In this document: piece after piece, positions 8,722 through 17,164 of the stretch
Numbering within the stretch: the first letter of the stretch is position 1
Layout: each line of letters opens with the position of its first letter
Assembly: GCA_944326425.1 (NCBI GenBank)
Contig: CALVDX010000003.1
Span: forward strand, 62,001 to 126,000
Reading direction: 5' to 3'
DNA length: 64,000 bases
Source of the DNA: Candidatus Gastranaerophilales bacterium
Lineage (GTDB): Bacteria > Cyanobacteriota > Vampirovibrionia > Gastranaerophilales > Gastranaerophilaceae
The notes under the pieces: model-generated
Databases searched by the model: none
What the model was told of the DNA's origin: nothing
What the model saw: only the letters and a program-made list of their open reading frames with translations
Made by a program: the position numbers and the translations under genes

Positions 8722-9191
8722 TGAATTTAGAAGACGAAATCGGCAGATTTCTAATTGATAATAAATTGACAATATCCACGGCCGAATCATGCACCGGCGG
8801 TCTCTTAAGCTCAAAACTTACAGATGTACCCGGAAGTTCTAATTATATAACCTATAATGTTGTTACGTATTCTAATGATATAAAAAACAAAATATTGAAT
8901 GTAACAGAATATACTCTTGAAAACTTTGGTGCCGTAAGCCCTGAATGCGCCCGGGAAATGGTACAGGGGTTAAAAGCTATAACCGGCTCGGATATTTGTG
9001 TAGCAACAACAGGTATAGCCGGTCCGGGAGGCGGCACTCCGCAAAAGCCCGTAGGATTATGTTATGCTGCAGTGTTATACAAAGATGCAACAACTGTAGA
9101 AAGGATTCTTCTCCCGCCTAATACCCTGAGAAAACAAATGAAAGAATTATTTGCCCAACAAGCGCTTAAACTCATTCAAAAAGTTTTATAG
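8721..9191 (+). CDS. pncC: nicotinamide-nucleotide amidase (CinA C-terminal domain protein)
   Basis: Deamidates NMN to nicotinate mononucleotide in the pyridine-nucleotide salvage cycle. The 156-residue protein is a stand-alone CinA C-terminal domain with the family motifs STAESCTGGLLSSKLTDVPGSS (residues 18 on), the VVTYSNDIKN strand and ATTGIAGPGGGTPQKPVG. The N-terminal MoCF-like domain found in full-length CinA is absent, as in E. coli PncC/YgaD. It is coupled to the exported-protein gene and converges with the minus-strand gene at 9186 with a 6-base overlap of the stops. Confidence 0.92.
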   Translation: MNLEDEIGRFLIDNKLTISTAESCTGGLLSSKLTDVPGSSNYITYNVVTYSNDIKNKILNVTEYTLENFGAVSPECAREMVQGLKAITGSDICVATTGIAGPGGGTPQKPVGLCYAAVLYKDATTVERILLPPNTLRKQMKELFAQQALKLIQKVL

Positions 9192-10091
9192 ACTTGATGC
9201 AATTTCTTCAAGAAAAGGCTGGCAGTCTTTCATAAGGTATTCTGCAAACAATTGTGTATCCACCTGTACCATAACAATTGATAAATAGTTTTCATCAAGC
9301 TGTGATAACATTTCCATTAATGTTTCCTTTTCAAGAACTTCCATTGGTTTAATAATGTCCGGTTTCATTAATGTACTCAGCATTTTTATATAAACTTCAT
9401 TATCAAATAATTGTAAATATTTGGGTTCATCAGATGACATAGAGAAAATTATTTGTCTGAGAATAAACGGATCAATACTTGCCATTACCGCCTCATAATC
9501 TCTGTCACCAAGTGATGTTATCTGATTAATAATTTCAGTAGAATTTACCTGAAAAGCCGGCTGCCCTGTTAAAGATTCCATCAATTGCTGCATTAACTCC
9601 GGCGGAAGGCTTTTTAGATATTTAGCAACATCCTTTTTTTCAACTTCTGTATTTGCAAAAAAGTTTTGGAGTTCTTCCTCCGGCATCATTAACATTATTT
9701 CTTCAAGATCAAATGTATTTAACATTAAATTAACCATTTCTTCCGGATCAATATCCTCTAATAATGTTAATAACTTATCTTTTGTAAAAAATTGCATGCC
9801 GATTACCATATCTTCAGGTTCCAATAACGGAAGTATGGCTTCCCTCATTTGGTAATCCATTTCGGATATAAGTCTGTATTTATTTTCCGGATCAAATAAT
9901 CTAAAAAGTTCAATAAGCTCATCTGTACTGTTATATAATTTCCGTGCATAATTAAGCGCATTTACGTTCCCTTGAGCAGCTTCTGCCTCGAGAATTTCAT
10001 CAACGGTAGAAGTTGCATAATCTCTCATTCTTGTATTTGAAAGATTAAGCACGCTCTGTAAATGAAAAATATTTGTATCAATTGCGACCAT
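9186..10091 (-). CDS. helical-repeat protein resembling MgtE N-terminal/FliG middle domains
   Basis: A 301-residue soluble protein made of short acidic helices. Repeated units of about 25-35 residues such as DPEEMVNLMLNTFDLEEIM and PPELMQQLMESLTG resemble the superhelical MgtE-N domain, which is related to FliG. No membrane segment or catalytic motif is visible. FliG-like motor, adaptor or scaffold roles are possible but unproven. It has its own promoter candidate (TATAAT at 10108-10103) with a very short leader, and a direct-repeat motif at 10155. Confidence 0.65.
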   Translation of the reverse strand: MVAIDTNIFHLQSVLNLSNTRMRDYATSTVDEILEAEAAQGNVNALNYARKLYNSTDELIELFRLFDPENKYRLISEMDYQMREAILPLLEPEDMVIGMQFFTKDKLLTLLEDIDPEEMVNLMLNTFDLEEIMLMMPEEELQNFFANTEVEKKDVAKYLKSLPPELMQQLMESLTGQPAFQVNSTEIINQITSLGDRDYEAVMASIDPFILRQIIFSMSSDEPKYLQLFDNEVYIKMLSTLMKPDIIKPMEVLEKETLMEMLSQLDENYLSIVMVQVDTQLFAEYLMKDCQPFLEEIASSL

Positions 10092-10154
10092 AATATACCT
10101 ATATTATATAACTTATATATATAAAGTATTTGTTGCTAAAATAATTGCTTTTTT

Positions 10155-10170
10155 GTTACAAAAGTTAATA
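10155..10170 (-). promoter_or_regulatory. variant of the TGTAA direct-repeat motif
   Basis: In sense orientation TATTAACTTTTGTAAC matches TGTAAATTTTTGTAAA at 11 of 16 positions. It lies 60-75 bp upstream of the start predicted from the TATAAT box at 10108-10103, the same distance as at several other lineage-specific genes. Confidence 0.35.
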
Positions 10171-11031
10171 TTAGAAAAATTTCTCTTTTAATTCGTATAT
10201 TGAATGGCTCTCTCCGGCAAATACGTAATTCCCTACGACTCCGGTATTATAATCTTTATTTATGTTACTTTCGTATCTTAAATTAGTAGTAGGGGTCATT
10301 ATTATCTTATTATATATTCCTGCTTTTTTCAGTTTTGAAACATCAAAAAGTGCATTGTCATAAGTTGTTTCTATAACCTGAAAAATAAACATATAATCAA
10401 CAGGGGCCTGTGAATGTAGTGCTCTGAAAAAATATTTCAAATCAGCATCAATATGATCAATCTTTGTGGTAAATTTGTAAACGTACCCTTCACCGCTTCT
10501 TTCAGGGAGCACTAAAGTTTTAGAATATAAAAACTGATTTAATATTTTGTATTGTTCGTCCAAATCTACTTTTTCAGCAGTGTTCTCCTTTTCCCGCAAT
10601 TCAACATACATAAATGAATAAGAAATTTTGTTATTCATTCTTTGTATATTATTATGCAACTCTTTATTAATACGACGTTCTTCATTCTTCAAGTAATCAA
10701 ATTTTAAATCGTTAAAAAACTTTGCAAGGTTATTACATCTTTGTTTGATAAACTGGGAGAATAGAAATACCGATATTATTAAAAGTAAGCTGGTAATAAA
10801 ACCGCCGACTTGCATAGCCCCATCACTACCTTTTCGCCAAATAAGAGAGGCTATTGAATTAATTACATTTGCTACGGGTTCAAAAAAATTAAAAATATTT
10901 GAATTGGCCAATGAAAACATCATATACGTTGTATATAATAAAAGATAAAGTAATGCTACAATTGCTATAAATTGAAATATATTTTCCAGGCACCTTGATA
11001 AGTATATGGCTAAAGAAAGTAGTTTTTTCAA
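10171..11031 (-). CDS. membrane protein of unknown function
   Basis: A 286-residue protein with an N-terminal membrane anchor: hydrophobic segments at about residues 18-42 and 73-95, then a positively charged coiled-coil stretch (100-135) and a soluble C-terminal domain of about 150 residues (region with GEGYVYKFTTKIDHIDADL). The start is TTG at 11031: GGAG lies 7 bases upstream inside the end of panC, two bases after the panC stop. It is thus the third gene of a panB-panC operon, but nothing ties it to pantothenate synthesis. Confidence 0.7.
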   Translation of the reverse strand: MKKLLSLAIYLSRCLENIFQFIAIVALLYLLLYTTYMMFSLANSNIFNFFEPVANVINSIASLIWRKGSDGAMQVGGFITSLLLIISVFLFSQFIKQRCNNLAKFFNDLKFDYLKNEERRINKELHNNIQRMNNKISYSFMYVELREKENTAEKVDLDEQYKILNQFLYSKTLVLPERSGEGYVYKFTTKIDHIDADLKYFFRALHSQAPVDYMFIFQVIETTYDNALFDVSKLKKAGIYNKIIMTPTTNLRYESNINKDYNTGVVGNYVFAGESHSIYELKEKFF

Positions 11032-11033
11032 TC

Positions 11034-11891
11034 TTATTCTCCCAATTTAATATTATCAATAAGTCTTACGCCTTCTACTCTGCAGGCTATAAAAGCTCTT
11101 GAATTATCATCTGCTTCTTGTTTTTCTTCTAAGGTATCAGAATCATAAATTTCAAGATACTCTAATTCTACATTATTATTTAAAAAAGAGAAAGCTGTTT
11201 CTTTGAGTAAATCCACATTTATTATGCCCTGTTTATAGCATTTTTTTATATTTTGTAAAATTTTAGACAATAAAAGAGCTTCTTTTTTACCGTTTTCTGA
11301 AAGATATTTATTTCTGGAACTAAGTGCCAGTCCGCCAGTTTCTCGTACAATGGGGCAGCCGATTATTTCAATTGGAATATTTAAATCTTTAACCATTTTC
11401 TTTATTATAATTAATTGCTGTGCATCTTTTTCCCCGAAGAAGGCAAAGTCGGGCTGTACAATATTAAATAATTTATTAACTACAGTACAAACTCCGTCAA
11501 AATGTCCGACTCTTGATTTTCCGCAAAGCTTATCTGTAAAATTATATGGAGGGCACACATAGGTAAGATTATCATTAGAAAGTATAAAGCCTGCTCCGTA
11601 CATTTCTTCAGGTGACGGTGAAAAAACTGCATCTACACCGTTTTTCATACATAATTCATAATCTGCCTTAAGTGTCCGCGGATATTTATTGTAGTCCTCA
11701 TTTGGACCAAACTGTATCGGATTTACAAAAACTGATACAACAACCCTGTCACACTTCTCCTTAGCAGCTTTTATAAGACTTAAATGTCCGTTATGCAGTG
11801 CGCCCATTGTAGGAACGAGTCCTAAAGTTTCATTATTAGCTTTATAGGGGCGTATATATTCCCTTAATTCATTTATTTTTTTAATTAACAA
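11034..11891 (-). CDS. panC: pantothenate synthetase
   Basis: Condenses pantoate and beta-alanine with ATP to give pantothenate. The nucleotidyl-transferase motifs PTMGALHNGHLSLI (near residue 28), FFGEKDAQQL (near 148) and LSSRNKYLSE (near 190) are all present; 285 residues is normal. The start is TTG at 11891, supported by AGAGGA eight bases upstream and by the homologous start position; it overlaps panB by 11 bases. Confidence 0.95.
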   Translation of the reverse strand: MLIKKINELREYIRPYKANNETLGLVPTMGALHNGHLSLIKAAKEKCDRVVVSVFVNPIQFGPNEDYNKYPRTLKADYELCMKNGVDAVFSPSPEEMYGAGFILSNDNLTYVCPPYNFTDKLCGKSRVGHFDGVCTVVNKLFNIVQPDFAFFGEKDAQQLIIIKKMVKDLNIPIEIIGCPIVRETGGLALSSRNKYLSENGKKEALLLSKILQNIKKCYKQGIINVDLLKETAFSFLNNNVELEYLEIYDSDTLEEKQEADDNSRAFIACRVEGVRLIDNIKLGE

Positions 11892-12723
11892 AGTATTTAT
11901 CCTCTTTTAGTTTTTGATATTCTTCATCTGTTAAATTGAAAACTTCTGCCTGTGAAGGGAAATTACAATTTCTAACATCATTTGCATAGTCTGTAACGGC
12001 TTTTTGTACTACCTCGTTGATATTAACGTATCTTCTTGCAAATCTTGGTGTGAAATCAGTATATTTACCTAAAATATCATCCGACACAAGAATTTGGCCT
12101 GAACAATATCGTCCGGCACCGATACCTAAAGTCGGAACAGAAAGATTATCAGTAATATATTTTGCACTTTCTTCCGGAACCATTTCAAGGACTATACCAA
12201 AGACTCCGGCATCAACAAGCCTGTTTGCCCACTCTAACAATTTTATTGTTGACTCATAGGTTTTACCCTGTATTTTATATCCGCCAAGAGTATTCATAAA
12301 CTGCGGGGTAAAGCCAATATGCGCAAGAACAGGTATACCGCTCTGTACACACCTTGACACTAATTTTAAAAGATGATTATTAGCACCTTCAATCTTAATT
12401 GCACTTGCCCCTGCTTTAAGCATTTTCCCTGCATTTTCTAACCCTTGTTCCAAAGATACATTATAACTCATAAACGGCATATCGCCGACAATAAAAGAAT
12501 TTTTAGCGCCTTTGGATACTGCTCTTACAAAAACAATCATTTCGTCAATACCGATAACGTAAGTGTCACGATAGCCTAAAGCTACCATTGCCAGTGAATC
12601 CCCTACTAATATTAAATCGACGCCGGACTGTTCGATTATCTTTGCCGTTGAATAATCATAAGCTGTTATTCCAACAATTTTAGTTCCATTTTCTTTTAAC
12701 TTTTGCAGTTTTGGTATATTCAT
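11881..12723 (-). CDS. panB: 3-methyl-2-oxobutanoate hydroxymethyltransferase
   Basis: First committed step of pantothenate synthesis: transfers a hydroxymethyl group from 5,10-methylene-THF to ketoisovalerate. The TIM-barrel signatures are clear: ITAYDYSTAKIIEQSG, LVGDSLAMVALGYRDT with the metal-binding Asp, and VLAHIGFTPQ. The 280-residue length is slightly above typical. A good ribosome site (AAAGGGA) precedes the ATG. It forms an operon with panC. Confidence 0.95.
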   Translation of the reverse strand: MNIPKLQKLKENGTKIVGITAYDYSTAKIIEQSGVDLILVGDSLAMVALGYRDTYVIGIDEMIVFVRAVSKGAKNSFIVGDMPFMSYNVSLEQGLENAGKMLKAGASAIKIEGANNHLLKLVSRCVQSGIPVLAHIGFTPQFMNTLGGYKIQGKTYESTIKLLEWANRLVDAGVFGIVLEMVPEESAKYITDNLSVPTLGIGAGRYCSGQILVSDDILGKYTDFTPRFARRYVNINEVVQKAVTDYANDVRNCNFPSQAEVFNLTDEEYQKLKEDKYFVN

Positions 12724-12758
12724 ATAATCCCTTTATATACCTTTATATACATTTATAA

Positions 12759-14066
12759 TCATTTTTTCGTTTTTTTCTTAAACCAGTAATATATAGCTCT
12801 TGCGACGCGGTTTGAACTGTGTCTTACAAGTCCGGATCTGTTCTCTTGAATAAGCTTTGACGAAATAATTTCAATATTAAGCGAAGCCAGTTTATCATCA
12901 TCAATCACAACAGGAAAAGAACCGGACTCTGCATACCCTTCTGAAATTACTGCCGGTAAAACATTATTAACTAATACCGCATCAATAATTCTCTTTCCGC
13001 CGGCATGTTTAAGGAGTGCTTTTATATGGTCAGATACAGTATAATCATCCGTTTCTCCTGGTTGGGTCATTATATTGCAAACATATAGTTTTTTAGCTTT
13101 AGATGCAGCAATGGCGTCCGCAATTTCGCTGATTAACAAATTAGGAATAACGCTTGTATATAAGCTCCCCGGCCCCAGAATAATCAGATCGGCTCCCTTA
13201 ATAGCAGTAAGAACATCCGGTAACGGCTTGCATTTCTCAGGTTCTGTGTATAACCGTTTAATTACACCGCCGGCTTCAGGAATATTGGATTCTCCGTGAA
13301 CTACTCTTCCGTCCTCAAATTTTGCAACCAGCTTCATATCATCTAAAGTGGCCGGTAATACAACACCTCTTATTGAAAGAACTTTGGAGGATTCTTTAAC
13401 AGCTGTAACCATATCTCCGGTTATAGAACAGAGTGCCGTTAAAAATAAGTTGCCAAAACTGTGCCCTTCAAGACCCTCACCGTTTTGAAAACGGTATTGA
13501 AAAAGCTGGGTTACCAAATCTTCATCATCTGCAAGGGCAGCAATACAGTTTCTAATATCACCCGGGGGTAAAACCCCTAATTCTTCTCTTAAGCGTCCGG
13601 AGCTTCCGCCGTCATCACCAACTGTTACTACTGCTGTAATGTTGTTCGTAAAACGCTTGATTCCTTTAAGCAGCATTGATAATCCGGTGCCGCCGCCAAT
13701 TGCAACAATGTGCGGTCCGCGGTTTAACTTACGGCGTCTGTATAGAATTTCCAGCACTGAACTTCTGTCTTTTTCTGTTCTTAAATCCATTATTGACATG
13801 TTAGTTTTTTGCCAGCCAAGAAAAAATAGTATAATCCCTGCAATTACCAGCAAACATGCAAGTAAATCATGCGGCAGGTAATTAACTGTTGATTTGGCAA
13901 ACGTAAGCAGCCAGGATAACACCCCAATATTAAGTAATATAAGGATACCAAAAAGAATCAAAAAAGACCCCAGCAGTATTAAGGCAAACCAACGTTTTAC
14001 TTCAAGTCCGGGGATTAACCACCCGACATCTTTTGGCACTTTAATATGACGAATCCTTTTTAACAT
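12759..14066 (-). CDS. yvcK: YvcK-family protein (gluconeogenesis factor, CofD-like) with membrane anchor
   Basis: YvcK proteins bind UDP-sugars and regulate cell-wall precursor allocation. The CofD-like core starts at residue 118 with VAIGGGTGLSMLLKGIK and contains VGDDGGSSGRLREELG and PPGDIRNCIAAL. Two hydrophobic segments at about residues 28-52 and 65-85 form an N-terminal membrane anchor, as in cyanobacterial YvcK and unlike the soluble Bacillus protein. ATG 14066 follows GGAG by 4 bases. One base separates it from the pxpA stop. Confidence 0.9.
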   Translation of the reverse strand: MLKRIRHIKVPKDVGWLIPGLEVKRWFALILLGSFLILFGILILLNIGVLSWLLTFAKSTVNYLPHDLLACLLVIAGIILFFLGWQKTNMSIMDLRTEKDRSSVLEILYRRRKLNRGPHIVAIGGGTGLSMLLKGIKRFTNNITAVVTVGDDGGSSGRLREELGVLPPGDIRNCIAALADDEDLVTQLFQYRFQNGEGLEGHSFGNLFLTALCSITGDMVTAVKESSKVLSIRGVVLPATLDDMKLVAKFEDGRVVHGESNIPEAGGVIKRLYTEPEKCKPLPDVLTAIKGADLIILGPGSLYTSVIPNLLISEIADAIAASKAKKLYVCNIMTQPGETDDYTVSDHIKALLKHAGGKRIIDAVLVNNVLPAVISEGYAESGSFPVVIDDDKLASLNIEIISSKLIQENRSGLVRHSSNRVARAIYYWFKKKTKK

Positions 14067-14067
14067 A

Positions 14068-14862
14068 CTACTCCGCCCAACCTGCTTCTTTTGCTGTTAT
14101 ATAATTTACCGGATACGGTTTTATTAATTCATTAGCCTGTTTTATAAGTGACAATGATGAGGGGTATTTATTACTAAAATGAATTGTTTGAGCGTTTACT
14201 GCTGCCATCCCCTGATTAATAGTCCTTATTTGGGAGGTATGTATAAAGTGCTGTAAACGTTTCATTACAGAATAATTATCTGTATTATCTGCAATAGAGT
14301 AATCAATAGTTAAATCCGTATTGTATGTTTTTTCAGGAAGCAATTCTTGAACAACTCTTATGTTAACAGCTTCTGATGTTTTTTCAGCAATATCACCCAA
14401 CGGCGAATAAAGTGAAAGCCAATTAGAACATTTTTTTACGGCGCGGGCTACTGCGCAGGAAAATTGAAAATCTTCACCTATTTTTTTATACATTGCACCA
14501 TGCGGTCTTACAAATTCTATATCAAGGCTATAAGCCTTTGCAAAGGATAGAAGTGCGCCAACCTGATAAACAACAAGAGTTTCAATCTCTTCTTCCGTTA
14601 AATCTACATTCCTATATCCAAAACCCTGTATATCTGCATAGCCGATATGTGCTCCGATTGCAATATTTTTGTTTTTTGCTTCAAACAGTGCAGACTTAAT
14701 AACAACAGGGTCTCCTGCATGAAATCCGCAGGATATAGCAGCAGAACTTACATAATCCAGAAGTTCTAATTCTGTTGAATTCTTATATACTCCGAAGCCC
14801 TGTGCCAGATCACAGTTAAAATCAATATTTTTAACTTGTTTTCTCTCTATAATTTCTTGCAT
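14068..14862 (-). CDS. pxpA: 5-oxoprolinase subunit A (LamB/YcsF family)
   Basis: PxpA with PxpB and PxpC opens 5-oxoproline to glutamate using ATP. The conserved motifs IDFNCDLAQGFG, AAISCGFHAGDP and IAIGAHIGYADIQGFG are present, with a further FVRPHGAMY (family KPHGALY). 264 residues from ATG 14862, chosen because GAGG lies 9 bases upstream; an in-frame TTG five codons earlier overlaps that GAGG. No pxpB or pxpC is adjacent, unlike the usual cluster. Confidence 0.85.
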   Translation of the reverse strand: MQEIIERKQVKNIDFNCDLAQGFGVYKNSTELELLDYVSSAAISCGFHAGDPVVIKSALFEAKNKNIAIGAHIGYADIQGFGYRNVDLTEEEIETLVVYQVGALLSFAKAYSLDIEFVRPHGAMYKKIGEDFQFSCAVARAVKKCSNWLSLYSPLGDIAEKTSEAVNIRVVQELLPEKTYNTDLTIDYSIADNTDNYSVMKRLQHFIHTSQIRTINQGMAAVNAQTIHFSNKYPSSLSLIKQANELIKPYPVNYITAKEAGWAE

Positions 14863-14904
14863 TATTTCCAACCTCAATAAAACTATTATACCATAAAATA
14901 TGAA

Positions 14905-15979
14905 TTATATTTGCATTTGTGATTTTAAAAATGCCTGTATAAATCCATCGATTTCTCCGTCCATTACCGCATCAACATTACCTGTTTCAAACCCTGTACG
15001 ATGATCTTTAACCATTTTATACGGGTGAAAAACATAAGAGCGGATTTGTGAGCCGAAATTTATGTCAAAAGCTTCTCCTTTTAACTCTGCTAACTTTTTC
15101 TCATGTTCCTGCTGCTTTAATTCCAAGAGTTTAGACGCAAGCATCTGCATTGCGTTCTCTTTGTTTTGCAGCTGGGAACGCTCCTGCTGACACTTTACAA
15201 CAATTCCTGTCGGCTTATGCACAATTCTTACAGCTGTTTCTACTTTATTAACATTTTGTCCGCCGGCCCCGCCCGAACGCATGGTGTCAACCTCTATATC
15301 TTCGGGTGGAATATGGATTTTCTTATCTACATCCGGTATTATGGGTGACACCTCACATGATGCAAAACTTGTCTGCCGTTTGTTATTTGCATTGAACGGA
15401 GAAAGCCTTACAAGTCTATGGACGCCTTTTTCTGCTTTTAAATAACCATACACATACCTGCCGGTTATTTTTAATGTTGCAGATTTTATTCCTGCTTCTT
15501 CACCGTCTGATTTTTCTATAATCTCAATTTTATAATTATGCTTTTCTGCCCATCTTGTATACATTCTTAAAAGCATATTTGCCCAATCCTGAGCATCAGT
15601 CCCGCCGGCTCCTGCATTAATACTTAAAAATGCATCGGCATAATCATACTCACCGCTCAGCAGTTTTTCAAATTCATACTTATCCAGCTGTTCCTGAACA
15701 ACTTGTAATTTTGTTTCTGCTTCTTTTAAAAAATCATCATCCCCCAACTCTAATGCTGTTTCTGCATCAGAAATTGTTTCTTCCCAGAAAGCAAACAGTT
15801 CAAGAATGTCTTTTATTTCTCTTACCTTTGCACCTAATTCGGAAGCCTTACGCTGATTTGCCCATATTTCCGGCTTTTCTAATTCTAATTGCAGATTATT
15901 TAATCTTTTATTTAAATCTGCAAAGTCAAAGACACTCCTTATTTTTTTCTATGCGTTGTTTTAGTTCCGATATATTCAT
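14905..15979 (-). CDS. prfB: peptide chain release factor 2, with programmed +1 frameshift
   Basis: RF2 ends translation at UGA and UAA. The ATG at 15979 opens a 17-codon frame that stops at TGA (15928-15926); reading continues after a +1 shift for a total of 357 residues. The downstream part carries the SPF specificity tripeptide ([12 protein letters not shown]) and the catalytic GGQ in [21 protein letters not shown] box lies 11 bases before the ATG and there is no ribosome site, so the leader is very short. The GGQ and SPF motifs distinguish RF2 from RF1. Confidence 0.95.
15926..15940 (-). other. prfB programmed +1 frameshift site
   Basis: On the minus strand AAGGAG TGT CTT TGA C: an internal Shine-Dalgarno-like AAGGAG, a 3-base spacer, the slippery CTT and the stop TGA followed by C. 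This is the classical RF2 autoregulatory site. It shows that TGA is a real stop codon in this organism. Confidence 0.95.
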
Positions 15980-16020
15980 ATAGAAATTTTATTATAAATT
16001 ATTTATGATTACAAGTAAAA

Positions 16021-16041
16021 AGCACCTCCTTACGAGGTGCT
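16021..16041 (-). terminator. rho-independent terminator after the foldase gene
   Basis: An 8-bp stem AGCACCTC/GAGGTGCT with a 5-base loop is followed on the minus strand by a T run. It closes the mfd/foldase operon and separates it from prfB. Confidence 0.85.
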
Positions 16042-16066
16042 TTGTTTTCAATATTGAACTTTAAGT

Positions 16067-17164
16067 TTATTTGTTCTCTTCGCTTCCTTCTATTTCACCA
16101 TTATCAATCATTTTTTGGAGCTCCGATGGTTCATATTCTTTATTAACAAATTCTACAGTTGCTCCGTTTTTTAGAGAAGTCAGCAATCCGTTAATTATGT
16201 TCATTTGTCTTTGCATTTTTATAGTTTGCTCAATTTCGTTTTTCACTTGGGCAAACGGGTATGTTCCGGCTTCCATTCGGTCAGTAACAATAATAATATG
16301 GTATCCGTATTTTGATTTTACAAGTCCGCTTATTTGATTAACAGGAAGCGAGAATGCTGCATCTGAAAATTCTTTAACCATTTCTTTTCTTGCAAAGAAA
16401 CCTAACTCGCCGCCTTGCTGTGCGCTTGTTCTGTCATCAGATTTTGCTTTTGCAATTTTAGCAAAATCCCTTGGACTGTTCTTAACCTCGGCAAGAACTG
16501 CTTCTGCTTTTCCTTTTCTTGCAGCCATTTCCTGATCTACACGTTTTTTTAATTCTTCTTCCGTGATTTCAGGATTTTTCTTTTTCAACTCGGCAGCATA
16601 CTCATCAGCATCTGCTAAAATCAAGATATGAGAAGCCCTGACTTTTTCCGGGTAAGAAAAGTTTGCCTTTCTCTTCTTATAATAGTTAGAAACATCTTCT
16701 TCTGTAACTGTTGTTTTAGATATAGAATCCGCAAGTTTACTTACCTTTATTTGGTTTGTTGTAAGTTCTTTGAATTTCGCAGGCGATATACCTTTATTTC
16801 TCAAGTATTTGTTTAAATCATCTTTAGATCCGAATGTATTAGATAATCTCTCGATTTCTTTTTCGTAGTCTTCATTTGTTACAACAATATTACGCTTTTT
16901 AATTTCTTGCTCAAGAAGTTTATCATAAATTAATTCATTGACGACTTTATCTTTAAATATACCGTAAAGCATATTGTTAGGATCTTTTACCGCATCTTTA
17001 TTCTGTGCAAATATAGAGCTGCCAACCCATTCATCAAATCTCTTGTCAAACTGCCCCTGCGTAATTGGTTCTCCGTTAACTTTAATAATTACATTTCTGC
17101 TGTTTAAAGAACAACCTGTTGCAAGCAGTCCCACAAACATTAAAGACAGTAATAATTTTTTCAT
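16067..17164 (-). CDS. PrsA/SurA-type peptidyl-prolyl isomerase lipoprotein
   Basis: Periplasmic foldase that helps exported proteins fold. It starts with a lipoprotein signal peptide ending LLATGCSL (lipobox, modified Cys near residue 18). Residues 35-155 form a SurA_N/trigger-like chaperone region; the parvulin domain (about 180-305) has VRASHILILAD, GGELGFFARKEMV and SKYGYHIIIVTD. It follows mfd directly with a ribosome site AGAGGG overlapping the mfd end. 365 residues is longer than Bacillus PrsA because of an insert in the parvulin domain near residue 195. Confidence 0.88.
   Translation of the reverse strand: MKKLLLSLMFVGLLATGCSLNSRNVIIKVNGEPITQGQFDKRFDEWVGSSIFAQNKDAVKDPNNMLYGIFKDKVVNELIYDKLLEQEIKKRNIVVTNEDYEKEIERLSNTFGSKDDLNKYLRNKGISPAKFKELTTNQIKVSKLADSISKTTVTEEDVSNYYKKRKANFSYPEKVRASHILILADADEYAAELKKKNPEITEEELKKRVDQEMAARKGKAEAVLAEVKNSPRDFAKIAKAKSDDRTSAQQGGELGFFARKEMVKEFSDAAFSLPVNQISGLVKSKYGYHIIIVTDRMEAGTYPFAQVKNEIEQTIKMQRQMNIINGLLTSLKNGATVEFVNKEYEPSELQKMIDNGEIEGSEENK

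Noticed and set aside
15926-15928. TGA in prfB as evidence for a pseudogene or code 4/25
   Set aside because: The CTT TGA C context with AAGGAG upstream is the classical programmed frameshift; TGA also ends other genes such as the fliK-like gene.
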